NCBI GenBank assembly: GCA_004554205.1
Contig: SFNH01000037.1
Coordinates: 1-17,042, forward strand
Direction of reading: 5' to 3'
Source: Clostridium sp.
GTDB taxonomy: Bacteria; Bacillota; Clostridia; Lachnospirales; Lachnospiraceae
Length of the DNA stretch: 17,042 bases
Part shown: positions 6,841-14,369 of the stretch, one piece after another
Numbering within the stretch: the first letter of the stretch is position 1
How the letters are laid out: every line of letters begins with the position of its first letter
The notes under the pieces: model-generated
What the model saw: the letters and a program-made list of their open reading frames with translations, nothing else
Told to the model about the DNA's origin: nothing
The model's database searches: none
Translations under genes and position numbers: made by a program

Positions 6841-8115
6841 TCACCGCTTGATGTACGCATCTCGCTCCGCTCCGACGGATACGTATCCGATGTGGCAGCC
6901 GATGGCCTTTTCGATATACTCCACATAAGCCTGCGCCTGCTTGGGAAGTTCTTCCCACGTGCGGGCGCCGGAGATGTCGCAGCCCCAGCCGTCCAGATAT
7001 TCCGTAACGGGCTTCGCCGTTTCCAGCGCCGCGGGGAAGGGAAACGCATCCGTTTCCGCCCCGTTGACTACATATTTGGTGCAGACAGGGATCTTGTCCA
7101 TATAGCTGAGAACGTCCAGCTTGGTCAGTGCGATGGTCGTGGCGCCTTGGGTCTGTACGCCGTAGCGGGTGGCGACGATATCCAGCGGGCCGACGCGGCG
7201 TGGCCGCCCCGTTTTTGCGCCGTACTCAAAGCCGGCCTCCCGCAGCCGGTCGGCCTCAGGGCCGAACCACTCACAGACGAACGGCCCCTCGCCCACGCAG
7301 GTAGAGTAGGCTTTCACCACGCCAACCACTTCATCCAGTTTGGCAGAGGGAAGGCCGGACCCGACCGGCGCGTAAGCCGCCACTGCGTTGGACGAGGTGG
7401 TGTAAGGGTAGATGCCGTAATCCAGATCCCGCAGAGCCCCCAGCTGTGCCTCAAAGAGAATGCTCTTCCCGTCCTGCTGCGCCTTGCGCAGCCAGCTGCC
7501 GGTATCGCAGATGAAGGGCTTTAGCTTCTGCCCATAGGTATGCAGATAATCACACAGCTGCGCCATGGTATAGGGCTTTGCGCCGTAGACCCTGGTCAGG
7601 GTCAGGTTCTTCCATTCCAGCAGGTCCTCCAGGTGGCGAACCAGGTATTCCGGATAGAAGAGCTCGCCGGCCTGAATCGTCTTTTTCTGATATTTGTCAG
7701 AGTAGAAGGGGGCGATTCCCTGCTTGGTAGAGCCGTATTTTTTATCCTTCAGGCGCTCTTCCTCCAGTTCATCCAGCAGAATGTGCCACGGCAGCACCAG
7801 TGAGGCCCGGTCGCTGATCTTCAGGTTATCCGGCGTCACGCTCACGCCCTTTGCAGCAACGCTTTCCATCTCGCCGCAAAGACTCTTCATATCCAGCGCA
7901 ACGCCATTTCCTAAAATATTGACCACATTCGGCCGGAAAATCCCCGATGGAAGCAGATGCAGCGCAAATTTCCCATATTCGTTGATGACGGTGTGCCCCG
8001 CGTTCCCGCCGCCCTGATAGCGCACCACAATATCATAGTCCCGCGTGAGCAGATCGACCATGCGGCCCTTTCCCTCATCGCCCCAGTTGATGCCAACAAT
8101 GGCACAAGTTTTCAT
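6841..8115 (-). CDS. purA: Adenylosuccinate synthetase
   Basis: This 424-residue enzyme joins IMP and aspartate using GTP to make adenylosuccinate. The GTP/IMP loop NWGDEGKGR is at 10-18 with catalytic Asp13, and GGGNAGHTV carries His41, the same numbers as in the E. coli enzyme. LFEAQLGALRDLDYGIYPYTTSSN and KTGRPRR supply other active-site loops. Several positions differ from the classical consensus: AYSTCVGEGPFVCE instead of the TTRVGxGPFPTE type, and GAKTGRPRRVGPLD instead of GATTGRxRRxGW. My recollection is that clostridial PurA proteins share part of this pattern, so it is probably a divergent but active subgroup. AGGAGG 7 nt before the ATG is a near-ideal ribosome binding site. It lies between glnN and purB. 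Confidence 0.95.
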   Translation of the reverse strand: MKTCAIVGINWGDEGKGRMVDLLTRDYDIVVRYQGGGNAGHTVINEYGKFALHLLPSGIFRPNVVNILGNGVALDMKSLCGEMESVAAKGVSVTPDNLKISDRASLVLPWHILLDELEEERLKDKKYGSTKQGIAPFYSDKYQKKTIQAGELFYPEYLVRHLEDLLEWKNLTLTRVYGAKPYTMAQLCDYLHTYGQKLKPFICDTGSWLRKAQQDGKSILFEAQLGALRDLDYGIYPYTTSSNAVAAYAPVGSGLPSAKLDEVVGVVKAYSTCVGEGPFVCEWFGPEADRLREAGFEYGAKTGRPRRVGPLDIVATRYGVQTQGATTIALTKLDVLSYMDKIPVCTKYVVNGAETDAFPFPAALETAKPVTEYLDGWGCDISGARTWEELPKQAQAYVEYIEKAIGCHIGYVSVGAERDAYIKR

Positions 8116-8195
8116 AAATTGACCTCCTGCATCATATCATTTCATCATTCGCAAGGCAAGCGTCGCTTTCGCGGCGCCGCCTTTTTTCATCTTGT

Positions 8196-10292
8196 TCACC
8201 TGACGCTGAACAGCAGCTCTCCGTAAGTGGGGAACGGCCACGCGCTTTCCGCGGTCAGCGTCTCTGCTTCGTCTGCGGCAGAGCGCAGCACTGCCATTCG
8301 GGAGAGCATCTCGTCCCGAATAAAGTTTGCACCCTCGGTCACATCGCAAATGGTTTTGAATCTGGCAATCGTGCTGTCCAGTGCGTCGACCCTTGCGTCG
8401 ATGCTCTCGGTCACCGCCGTCAGCTTTTTGACGAGCTTTGTTTCATAGCCGCAGCTGATTTCGCCATCTAAGGATTTTTTGTCGGCGGCAGCCCGGGCCA
8501 CGTCTGCGGCATAGCGAGCAACGGCCGGAAGGATCTGCTTTCGCGCCATGTCGCTCATGGTCTGAGCCTCGATGCACACGGTTTTGCAGTAGTTTTCCAG
8601 CATGATCTCATACCGGGAGCGCAGCTCCGCTTCGGTGTACACCCCGTGGGCCGTCAGCATCTCGACGTTCTTCGCTTTCAAGAGCTCCGGGATCGCGTCC
8701 GGCGTGGTACGCAGATTGAGCAGTCCCCGCTCCTCTGTGGCCTCCCGAATCCATGCATCATCGTAACCATTTCCGTTAAAGATAATTCTCTTATGCTCCT
8801 TGATGGTACGCTTGATTCGCTCATGCAGAGCGGTATTGAAGTCCTCTGCCTGTTCCAGTTCGTCCGCATAGCGTTTCAGGGACTGTGCCACCGCAGCATT
8901 GAGCATGATATTGGCGCAGGCAATGGAATCGGAAGAACCCACCATTCGGAATTCGAATTTGTTGCCAGTGAAGGCAAAGGGAGAGGTACGATTGCGGTCC
9001 GTGGTGTCCCGGACAAAACGGGGCAGCACATCGACCCCCAGCTTCATCTTCTTTCTTTCTACATCGACGTAGGCGGAATCGGTCTCAATGGCATTCAGCA
9101 CAGCGGTCAGCTCATCGCCCAGAAAGATCGAGATCACGGCGGGAGGCGCTTCATTGGCTCCCAATCGGTGGTCGTTTCCGGCCGTTGCAACAGAAGCTCT
9201 CAGCAGCCCCTGATAGTCGTCCACCGCCTGAATGACAGCCGCCAGAAACAGCAGGAACTGGGCATTTTCGTGTGGGGTCTCGCCGGGAGAGAGCAGGTTG
9301 ACGCCGGTATCGGTGGAAAGGGACCAGTTGTTATGTTTGCCGCTGCCGTTGACCCCGGCAAAGGGCTTTTCGTGGAGCAGGCACACCATGCCGTGCTTAG
9401 CCGCCACACGCTGCATGATCTCCATGGTCAGCTGATTCTGATCGGTCGCCAGGTTGACGGTGGTATAGATGGGAGCAAGCTCATGCTGGGCAGGCGCCAC
9501 CTCATTGTGCTCCGTTTTGGCAAGGACTCCCAACTTCCACAGCTCGGTATTCAGCTCCTCCATGAACGCGGCCACGCGCGGCTTGATGGAGCCAAAGTAA
9601 TGGTCGTCCAGTTCCTGACCCTTGGGGGGCTTGGCGCCGAATAGCGTCCTGCCGGTGTAGAGCAAGTCCATGCGCCGCTCGTACAACGCCCTGTCGATCA
9701 GGAAATATTCCTGCTCCGCACCGACGGCGGGTACCACGCGCCTGACCTCATCATGGCCGAACAGCTTCAACACCCGAAGGGCCTGACGGTTCAGCGCCTC
9801 CATGCTGCGCAGAAGGGGTGTTTTCTTATCCAGCGCCTCCCCGCCATAGGAGCAAAATGCGGTAGGGATACAAAGCGTTTTTCCCTTGATGAAGGCATAG
9901 CTGGTAGGATCCCAGGCGGTGTAACCGCGTGCCTCAAAGGTAGCGCGCAGGCCACCGGATGGAAAAGACGAAGCATCTGGCTCTCCTCGGATCAGTTCCT
10001 TTCCGGAGAATTCCATAATCACTCTGCCATCTGGCGCCGGGGTGATAAAGCTGTCATGCTTTTCCGCCGTGATCCCGGTCAGGGGCTGGAACCAGTGGGT
10101 GAAGTGGGTCGCGCCGTTTTCGACTGCCCAGTCCTTCATTGCGTCGGCCACCGCATTGGCTACCGACAGGTCCAGCTTGGCCCCTTTTTGAATGGTGTGC
10201 TTCAGAGAGTGATATACCTCCCCGGACAGACGGGCTTTCATCACACGGCTGTCAAAGACCATGCTTCCAAATATTTCTGGTACAGTCGTCAT
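8196..10292 (-). CDS. glnN: Type III glutamine synthetase
   Basis: At 698 residues this is the length of GSIII, the large glutamine synthetase of Bacteroides, cyanobacteria and Clostridia, which makes glutamine from glutamate, ammonia and ATP. Family marks: a GSIII-type N-terminal domain (THWFQPLTG at 65-73), FPSGGLR (110-116) and ARGYTAWDP (121-129). Catalytic-domain motifs follow: VGAEQEYFLID (190-200) with metal-binding Glu residues, EHNEVAPAQHE (261-271) and GVNGSGKHNNW (313-323). A long GSIII-specific C-terminal helical region follows. AAAGGAAG is 8 nt ahead of the ATG. It heads the leftward glnN-purA-purB unit and is controlled by an attenuated leader (see 10314-10379). Confidence 0.96.
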   Translation of the reverse strand: MTTVPEIFGSMVFDSRVMKARLSGEVYHSLKHTIQKGAKLDLSVANAVADAMKDWAVENGATHFTHWFQPLTGITAEKHDSFITPAPDGRVIMEFSGKELIRGEPDASSFPSGGLRATFEARGYTAWDPTSYAFIKGKTLCIPTAFCSYGGEALDKKTPLLRSMEALNRQALRVLKLFGHDEVRRVVPAVGAEQEYFLIDRALYERRMDLLYTGRTLFGAKPPKGQELDDHYFGSIKPRVAAFMEELNTELWKLGVLAKTEHNEVAPAQHELAPIYTTVNLATDQNQLTMEIMQRVAAKHGMVCLLHEKPFAGVNGSGKHNNWSLSTDTGVNLLSPGETPHENAQFLLFLAAVIQAVDDYQGLLRASVATAGNDHRLGANEAPPAVISIFLGDELTAVLNAIETDSAYVDVERKKMKLGVDVLPRFVRDTTDRNRTSPFAFTGNKFEFRMVGSSDSIACANIMLNAAVAQSLKRYADELEQAEDFNTALHERIKRTIKEHKRIIFNGNGYDDAWIREATEERGLLNLRTTPDAIPELLKAKNVEMLTAHGVYTEAELRSRYEIMLENYCKTVCIEAQTMSDMARKQILPAVARYAADVARAAADKKSLDGEISCGYETKLVKKLTAVTESIDARVDALDSTIARFKTICDVTEGANFIRDEMLSRMAVLRSAADEAETLTAESAWPFPTYGELLFSVR

Positions 10293-10313
10293 AGTAGTGT
10301 CTTCCTTTCAAAG

Positions 10314-10371
10314 AAATAAAAAGAGACACTGACGCTGCGGAAGGCTTTGCCTCCGAGACGCCAATGTCTCT
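10314..10371 (-). terminator. Intrinsic terminator inside the glnN leader (attenuator)
   Basis: On the minus strand, a 13-nt arm (10359-10371, AGAGACATTGGCG) pairs with 10322-10334 (CGTCAGTGTCTCT) using two wobble pairs. The intervening bases form an inner stem CGGAGGC/GCC-TCCG. The hairpin runs into TTTTTATTT (10313-10321). It lies between the glnN promoter and its ribosome binding site, so it would stop transcription before the gene unless disrupted. Confidence 0.8.
10355..10370 (-). promoter_or_regulatory. ANTAR-type antiterminator hairpin candidate in the glnN leader
   Basis: Read on the minus strand this is GAGAC-ATTGGC-GTCTC: a perfect 5-bp stem with a hexaloop that has A at loop position 1 and G at position 4, the rule described for RNA targets of ANTAR proteins. 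The hairpin uses most of the terminator's 5' arm, so the two folds exclude each other. A second exclusive hairpin (CAATGT/ACATTG, 10362-10379) begins at the very 5' end of the transcript. A classical separate first hairpin was not found, which lowers confidence. Confidence 0.5.
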
Positions 10372-10382
10372 TAACATTGCAA

Positions 10383-10411
10383 AATATACAGCCATCAGTT
10401 TGGAAAGTCAA
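10383..10411 (-). promoter_or_regulatory. Promoter of the glnN-purA-purB unit
   Basis: On the minus strand, -35 TTGACT (10406-10411) and -10 TATATT (10383-10388) are spaced by 17 nt. The transcript would start near 10377, directly at the attenuator region. Confidence 0.75.
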
Positions 10412-10592
10412 TTGTCGATTTGTTGAAAATCATTTTTGTCGAAATATCATTTTTAGCAATTTTGATCTTACAAATCCGTGTTTTTCCCCGTTTTATCCGC
10501 GAAGCAGGAACGCTTTGTCGCATCGGTTCAACGGTCAGATCGCTTGGAGCTCCTAAAAATTTCACGTCAAAAGAATAATTCGGGATAGAAAA
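10412..10592. promoter_or_regulatory. Intergenic region between the glnN and glnA promoters
   Basis: This 180-bp stretch has no gene. The part next to glnN (10412-10470) is AT-rich and contains ATCATTTTT twice, at 10429-10437 and 10446-10454 (17 bp apart, about 1.6 helical turns), with GTCGAT and GTCGAA near each. These could be activator sites upstream of the glnN -35 box, but no known regulator consensus is recognised. Confidence 0.3.
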
Positions 10593-10621
10593 TTGACAGA
10601 AGGTGTGGTATCATATTTCAT
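10593..10621 (+). promoter_or_regulatory. Promoter candidate for glnA and the ANTAR gene
   Basis: There is a consensus -35 TTGACA (10593-10598) with TTTCAT (10616-10621) as -10 at 17 nt. An alternative is the extended -10 TGGTATCAT at 10606-10614 with a weak -35. Either gives a leader of over 100 nt. The leader holds an 8-bp stem GATCGCGG (10633-10640) with CCGCGATC (10663-10670), not followed by a T run. Confidence 0.5.
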
Positions 10622-10735
10622 GTTTTGTGAAAGATCGCGGTTGTTTCATGGTAATTTCCTTGCCGCGATCGCCCCAGATATGAAAAAGTTTGATCGGCAA
10701 ACGTATGGTCTGAATGAAAGGAAGCAGGTGAAAAC

Positions 10736-11947
10736 ATGAAGTACACGCCAGAAGAAGTGATCCAGTTCGTTCAGGAGGAGAATGTCAGGTTTATCCGTCT
10801 GGCCTTCTGCAATGTCTATGGAAAGCAGCATAATGTGTCTATCATGCCCAGTGAGCTCAAGCGCGCTTTTGCGTATGGGATCGCCTTTGATGCCTCGGCG
10901 GTAGATGGCTTTGGTGGCGAGATTCGCTCCGACCTTCTGCTTCACCCGGATCCTTCCACCCTGATCCAGCTTCCCTGGCGGCCGGAGCAGGGCAAGGTTA
11001 TGCAGATGTTCTGCGATATTTCCTACCCGGACGGCAGGGCTTTTGAACGGGATACCCGAAGCCTTCTGAAGCGAGCGGTGGCAGACGCCAGCGCCCGGGG
11101 CTTCCAGTTTGCGTTCGGTGCGGAAATGGAGTTCTATCTATTTCGCCTTGATGAATGCGGTGAGCCTACCAGAATTCCCTACGACCATGCCGGCTACATG
11201 GACATCGTACCAGATGACAAGGGAGAGACGATCCGCCGGGAGATCTGCCTGATGCTGGAACAGATGGGGATTCAGCCAGAGAGCTCTCACCACGAGAGCG
11301 GTCCGGGGCAGAACGAAATCGACTTTCGCTACTCAGCCCCCCTCACAGCCGCCGACAACGCCGTCACCTTTCACGCGGTGGTCCGCACTGCGGCAGCTCA
11401 GAACGGGCTCTGTGCCAGTTTCTCTCCTAAGCCGCTGGCGGATCGGGACGGAAACGGAATGCACATCAACGTCTCTGTCAAATGTGATGAGGTCGCCCAG
11501 CCGCTGCCCGGTATCATCGCAGGGATTCTGGCGCATATCCGGGACATGACCCTGTTTATGAACCCCTGTGAGGAATCCTACCGCCGTCTCGGCCATAACA
11601 AAGCGCCGCTCTACGTGACGTGGTCTGCGGAAAACCGTTCCCAACTGATCCGCATTCCGGCGGCAGTGGGCGAATACCGCCGGGCTGAGCTGCGCTCTGC
11701 CGATCCAATGGCAAATCCGTACATTGCCTATGCGCTCCTGATCTACGCCGGAATGCACGGGGTCGAGCATGACCTGCAGCTCTGTCCCGCCTCGGATTTC
11801 AATGTCTATACCGCATCCGCCGAGGTGCTCAATGGTCTAAAGAAGCTGCCCGGTTCATTGTATGAGGCTGCCGCATTGGCCGAAGCAAGCGCATTTATCC
11901 GCAAGCATCTCCCGGAAGCCGTGATCTCCGCCTACTGTCATCGTTAA
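10736..11947 (+). CDS. glnA: Short GlnA-type (type I fold) glutamine synthetase
   Basis: The 403-residue protein carries the GlnA catalytic pattern: FDASAVDGF (51-59) in place of the usual FDGSSxxGF, EMEFYLF with Glu130 and Glu132, HHESGPGQNE (185-194), NGMHINVS (240-247), NRSQLIRIP (300-308) and AELRSADPMANPYIAYAL (317-334). It should make glutamine from glutamate and ammonia, but it is about 40 residues shorter than common Firmicutes GlnA and has no room for an adenylylation loop. It may therefore be a distinct subfamily, and a gamma-glutamyl ligase for another amine cannot be ruled out. The ATG at 10736 has AGGTG nearby. It is divergent from glnN and followed 37 bp later by the ANTAR gene, so it is probably co-transcribed with it. 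Confidence 0.88.
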   Translation: MKYTPEEVIQFVQEENVRFIRLAFCNVYGKQHNVSIMPSELKRAFAYGIAFDASAVDGFGGEIRSDLLLHPDPSTLIQLPWRPEQGKVMQMFCDISYPDGRAFERDTRSLLKRAVADASARGFQFAFGAEMEFYLFRLDECGEPTRIPYDHAGYMDIVPDDKGETIRREICLMLEQMGIQPESSHHESGPGQNEIDFRYSAPLTAADNAVTFHAVVRTAAAQNGLCASFSPKPLADRDGNGMHINVSVKCDEVAQPLPGIIAGILAHIRDMTLFMNPCEESYRRLGHNKAPLYVTWSAENRSQLIRIPAAVGEYRRAELRSADPMANPYIAYALLIYAGMHGVEHDLQLCPASDFNVYTASAEVLNGLKKLPGSLYEAAALAEASAFIRKHLPEAVISAYCHR

Positions 11948-11984
11948 AGAGCCCTGATTGGATCAGGTGAAAGGAGGGGAGAAC

Positions 11985-12569
11985 ATGATCTTTCAGGAAC
12001 GGACATACAGCGTACTGATTGTCACCGCCACGGACAGTTTTACCGAGAAGATCATGCCTCTGCTCCCTGTGACGGATTACTGGCCGGTAACGGTGGTACG
12101 CAGCATCGGAGAGGCGCGCCGAAAAATCTCGGAAACGGCATTTGATATTGTGCTGATCAACGCTCCTTTGCCGGACGACTTTGGAATGCGTCTGGCCGTA
12201 GATATCTGTACCGGAAGCGGTGCAGGGGTTTTGCTGTTGGTTCGGAACGATCAGTTTGACGATATCTACGCCAGAGTCGTCAGTTACGGCGTGCTCACAC
12301 TGTCCAAGCCCACCAGCATGCAAATGGTGGCGCAAAATCTGCGGATCCTTTGCGCCACCCGAGAGCGCATGCGTCAGATGGAAGCCAAACAGGCTACCGT
12401 AGAAGAAAAGATCGAGGAGATCCGGCTGGTCAACCGGGCCAAGTGGCTGCTGATTGAGTGCCTTGGCATGACGGAACCGGAAGCCCACCACTATATTGAA
12501 AAGCAGTCCATGGACCGGCGCATATCCAAACGGGAAGTGGCGGAAACTGTGATAAAAACATATCAATAG
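11985..12569 (+). CDS. ANTAR-domain antitermination regulator with receiver-like N-terminus
   Basis: This is a 194-residue protein. Residues 8-120 resemble a CheY-like receiver, but the phospho-acceptor aspartate is Asn59 (FDIVLIN), the acidic pair after strand 1 is Thr14-Ala15, and only the SKP lysine (Lys108) remains; phosphorylation is therefore unlikely. A coiled-coil-like linker (about 125-148) leads to an ANTAR domain: IEEIRLVNRAKWLLIE, then MTEPEAHHYIEKQSMDRR and SKREVAETVIKTY. ANTAR proteins bind paired RNA hairpins in leaders and prevent termination, as in NasR and EutV. The start is the ATG at 11985, 7 nt after AAAGGAGG-GG. Its place between glutamine synthetase genes and attenuated leaders suggests it controls glnN and pyrG (inference). 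Confidence 0.93.
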   Translation: MIFQERTYSVLIVTATDSFTEKIMPLLPVTDYWPVTVVRSIGEARRKISETAFDIVLINAPLPDDFGMRLAVDICTGSGAGVLLLVRNDQFDDIYARVVSYGVLTLSKPTSMQMVAQNLRILCATRERMRQMEAKQATVEEKIEEIRLVNRAKWLLIECLGMTEPEAHHYIEKQSMDRRISKREVAETVIKTYQ

Positions 12570-12616
12570 CACAAAGATCCCGCGGATCGCAATGTGCAGA
12601 ATTGTGAAAACTCTGG

Positions 12617-12646
12617 TTGACAAATTGCCGTCAGCCGCAGTAGAAT
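12617..12646 (+). promoter_or_regulatory. Promoter of pyrG
   Basis: Consensus -35 TTGACA (12617-12622) and -10 TAGAAT (12641-12646) are separated by 18 nt. Predicted start is near 12653, only a few bases ahead of the attenuator hairpins. Confidence 0.75.
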
Positions 12647-12656
12647 ATGAATCGTT

Positions 12657-12670
12657 GAACGAAGGCGTTC
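12657..12670 (+). promoter_or_regulatory. Antiterminator hairpin candidate in the pyrG leader
   Basis: GAACG-AAGG-CGTTC forms a perfect 5-bp hairpin, or equivalently a GAAC/GTTC stem with hexaloop GAAGGC. It occupies the first half of the terminator's 5' arm, so it competes with termination. The last three loop bases GGC match the glnN hairpin, but position 1 is G, not the A expected for ANTAR targets. Confidence 0.4.
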
Positions 12671-12713
12671 GTCAGAGGACTTTTGTCCCCTGATGGACGC
12701 CTTCTCTTTTTTT
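12661..12713 (+). terminator. Intrinsic terminator inside the pyrG leader (attenuator)
   Basis: Twenty-nucleotide arms at 12661-12680 and 12685-12704 pair almost completely (two wobbles, one A-C mismatch) around a TTTT loop. The hairpin is followed by TC and seven T residues (12707-12713). It lies wholly between the promoter and the pyrG ribosome binding site. Confidence 0.9.
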
Positions 12714-12737
12714 GAGTTTTCCACGGGAGGTCAACAC

Positions 12738-14342
12738 ATGACAAAGTATATTTTTGTGACAGGCGGCGTTGTTTCCGGGTTGGGGAAGGGTATCACCGCA
12801 GCCTCTTTGGGGCGACTGCTGAAGGCCCGGGGGCTGAAGGTAGCGGCGCAAAAACTGGATCCCTATATCAACGTGGACCCCGGTACCATGAGCCCCTACC
12901 AGCACGGTGAGGTCTATGTTACCGAGGATGGCGCTGAGACAGATCTGGATCTGGGGCACTATGAGCGGTTCATTGACGAGGATCTGAACCAATATTCCAA
13001 TCTGACCACCGGAAAGGTCTACTCCAACGTTATCTCCAAGGAGCGCCGGGGCGCGTATCTGGGGGCCACCGTGCAAACCATTCCCCACATCACAGATGAG
13101 ATCAAGCGGTTTATCTATAATGTGGGCAGCAAGACGGAGGCTGATGTCGTAATCACCGAGGTTGGCGGAACCATCGGTGATATTGAGAGCCAGCCCTTTA
13201 TCGAGGCCATTCGGCAGGTGGGGCATGAGGTAGGGCCCGGAAACGCCCTGTATATTCATGTCACGCTGGTCCCCTATCTGAAGGCATCTGGAGAGCATAA
13301 GTCCAAGCCAACCCAGCACTCCGTAAAGGAGCTGCAGGGATTGGGCATCACGCCGGACATCATCGTCCTGCGCTGTGATGAACCCATCACCGATCCCAGT
13401 ATTTTCCGCAAGATTGCAGGTTTCTGCAATGTGCAGCCCGACTGCGTCATTGAAAATCTGACGCTTCCCATTCTTTATGAGGCTCCTCTCTATTTGGAGC
13501 GGGCGAATCTGTCTGCGGTGGTCTGCCGAGAACTGCGGCTATCCACACCTGAGCCGGATTTGAGCCAGTGGCAGGCGATGGTCGCTGCCATCAAGAGCCG
13601 CAGCAAGTCGGTAAGCATCGGCCTTGTGGGAAAATACGTGCAGCTTCACGATGCCTATCTGTCTGTTGCGGAGGCCTTGCGGCACGCCGGGTTTGCCCTT
13701 GGTGCAAAGGTGGACATTCAATGGATCGACTCGGAGACGGTCACGGCAGACACGCAGGACGAGCTGCTCTCCCAGCTTGACGGGATTCTTGTCCCGGGCG
13801 GCTTCGGAAGCCGCGGCATCGAAGGCATGATTCTGGCGGCTCAATATGCCCGGGAGCATCGCATTCCCTATCTGGGTATTTGCCTCGGTATGCAGATTGC
13901 CGTCATCGAATTTGCCCGCCATGTACTCGGTCTTACAGGCGCCGATTCGGGTGAATTTGCCCCGGAGTGCCGCCATAAGGTCATCGACTTTATGCCTGGT
14001 CAAGGCGAGGACATCGACAAGGGCGGTACCCTCCGTCTGGGCAGTTATCCCTGTGTGATCGCCGAGGGAACGACCATGGCGCGATGCTATGGAGACACAC
14101 AGATTTGGGAGCGTCACCGCCACCGCTATGAGTTCAATAACGACTATCGAGATGCTTTGCGGGCGGCGGGAATGACCATAAGCGGGCTCTCCCCTGACGG
14201 GAGATTGGTGGAGGCAGTGGAGCTGAGCAGCCAGCCCTTCTATGTTGGTGTGCAGTATCACCCCGAATTCAAAAGCCGCCCCACCCGGCCTCACCCGCTG
14301 TTTCAGGGTTTCCTCGCTGCCGCATTGGAAAGTGGGAAATGA
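12738..14342 (+). CDS. pyrG: CTP synthase
   Basis: The 534-residue enzyme converts UTP to CTP with ATP and glutamine. The N-terminal synthetase domain shows TGGVVSGLGKGITAASLG (8-25), QKLDPYINVDPGTMSP (38-53), HGEVYVTEDGAETDLDLGHY (56-75) and EVGGTIGDIESQPF (141-154). The C-terminal class I glutamine amidotransferase domain shows GGFGSRG (354-360), nucleophile Cys382 in GICLGMQ, and the His508/Glu510 pair in QYHPEF. Length equals that of B. subtilis PyrG. I start at 12738, where GGGAGG lies 7 nt ahead; an earlier in-frame ATG at 12693 falls inside the terminator stem. It has its own promoter and an attenuated leader. The leader does not begin with the G run used for the B. subtilis reiterative mechanism. 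Confidence 0.97.
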   Translation: MTKYIFVTGGVVSGLGKGITAASLGRLLKARGLKVAAQKLDPYINVDPGTMSPYQHGEVYVTEDGAETDLDLGHYERFIDEDLNQYSNLTTGKVYSNVISKERRGAYLGATVQTIPHITDEIKRFIYNVGSKTEADVVITEVGGTIGDIESQPFIEAIRQVGHEVGPGNALYIHVTLVPYLKASGEHKSKPTQHSVKELQGLGITPDIIVLRCDEPITDPSIFRKIAGFCNVQPDCVIENLTLPILYEAPLYLERANLSAVVCRELRLSTPEPDLSQWQAMVAAIKSRSKSVSIGLVGKYVQLHDAYLSVAEALRHAGFALGAKVDIQWIDSETVTADTQDELLSQLDGILVPGGFGSRGIEGMILAAQYAREHRIPYLGICLGMQIAVIEFARHVLGLTGADSGEFAPECRHKVIDFMPGQGEDIDKGGTLRLGSYPCVIAEGTTMARCYGDTQIWERHRHRYEFNNDYRDALRAAGMTISGLSPDGRLVEAVELSSQPFYVGVQYHPEFKSRPTRPHPLFQGFLAAALESGK

Positions 14343-14369
14343 GCGATTTGGGGTTCAGCAGCGACACAA

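Noticed and set aside
6760..6958. N-terminal extension of purB by 66 codons
   Set aside because: It overlaps the end of purA and is Arg-rich without similarity to the family; the start at 6760 has a ribosome binding site and gives normal length.
8646..9644. Plus-strand open frame of 332 codons
   Set aside because: It is antisense to the conserved catalytic core of glnN and has no family-like sequence.
12650..12713. B. subtilis-type pyrG control by reiterative G addition
   Set aside because: The predicted start region has no GGG run, although the terminator is present; a mapped 5' end could change this.
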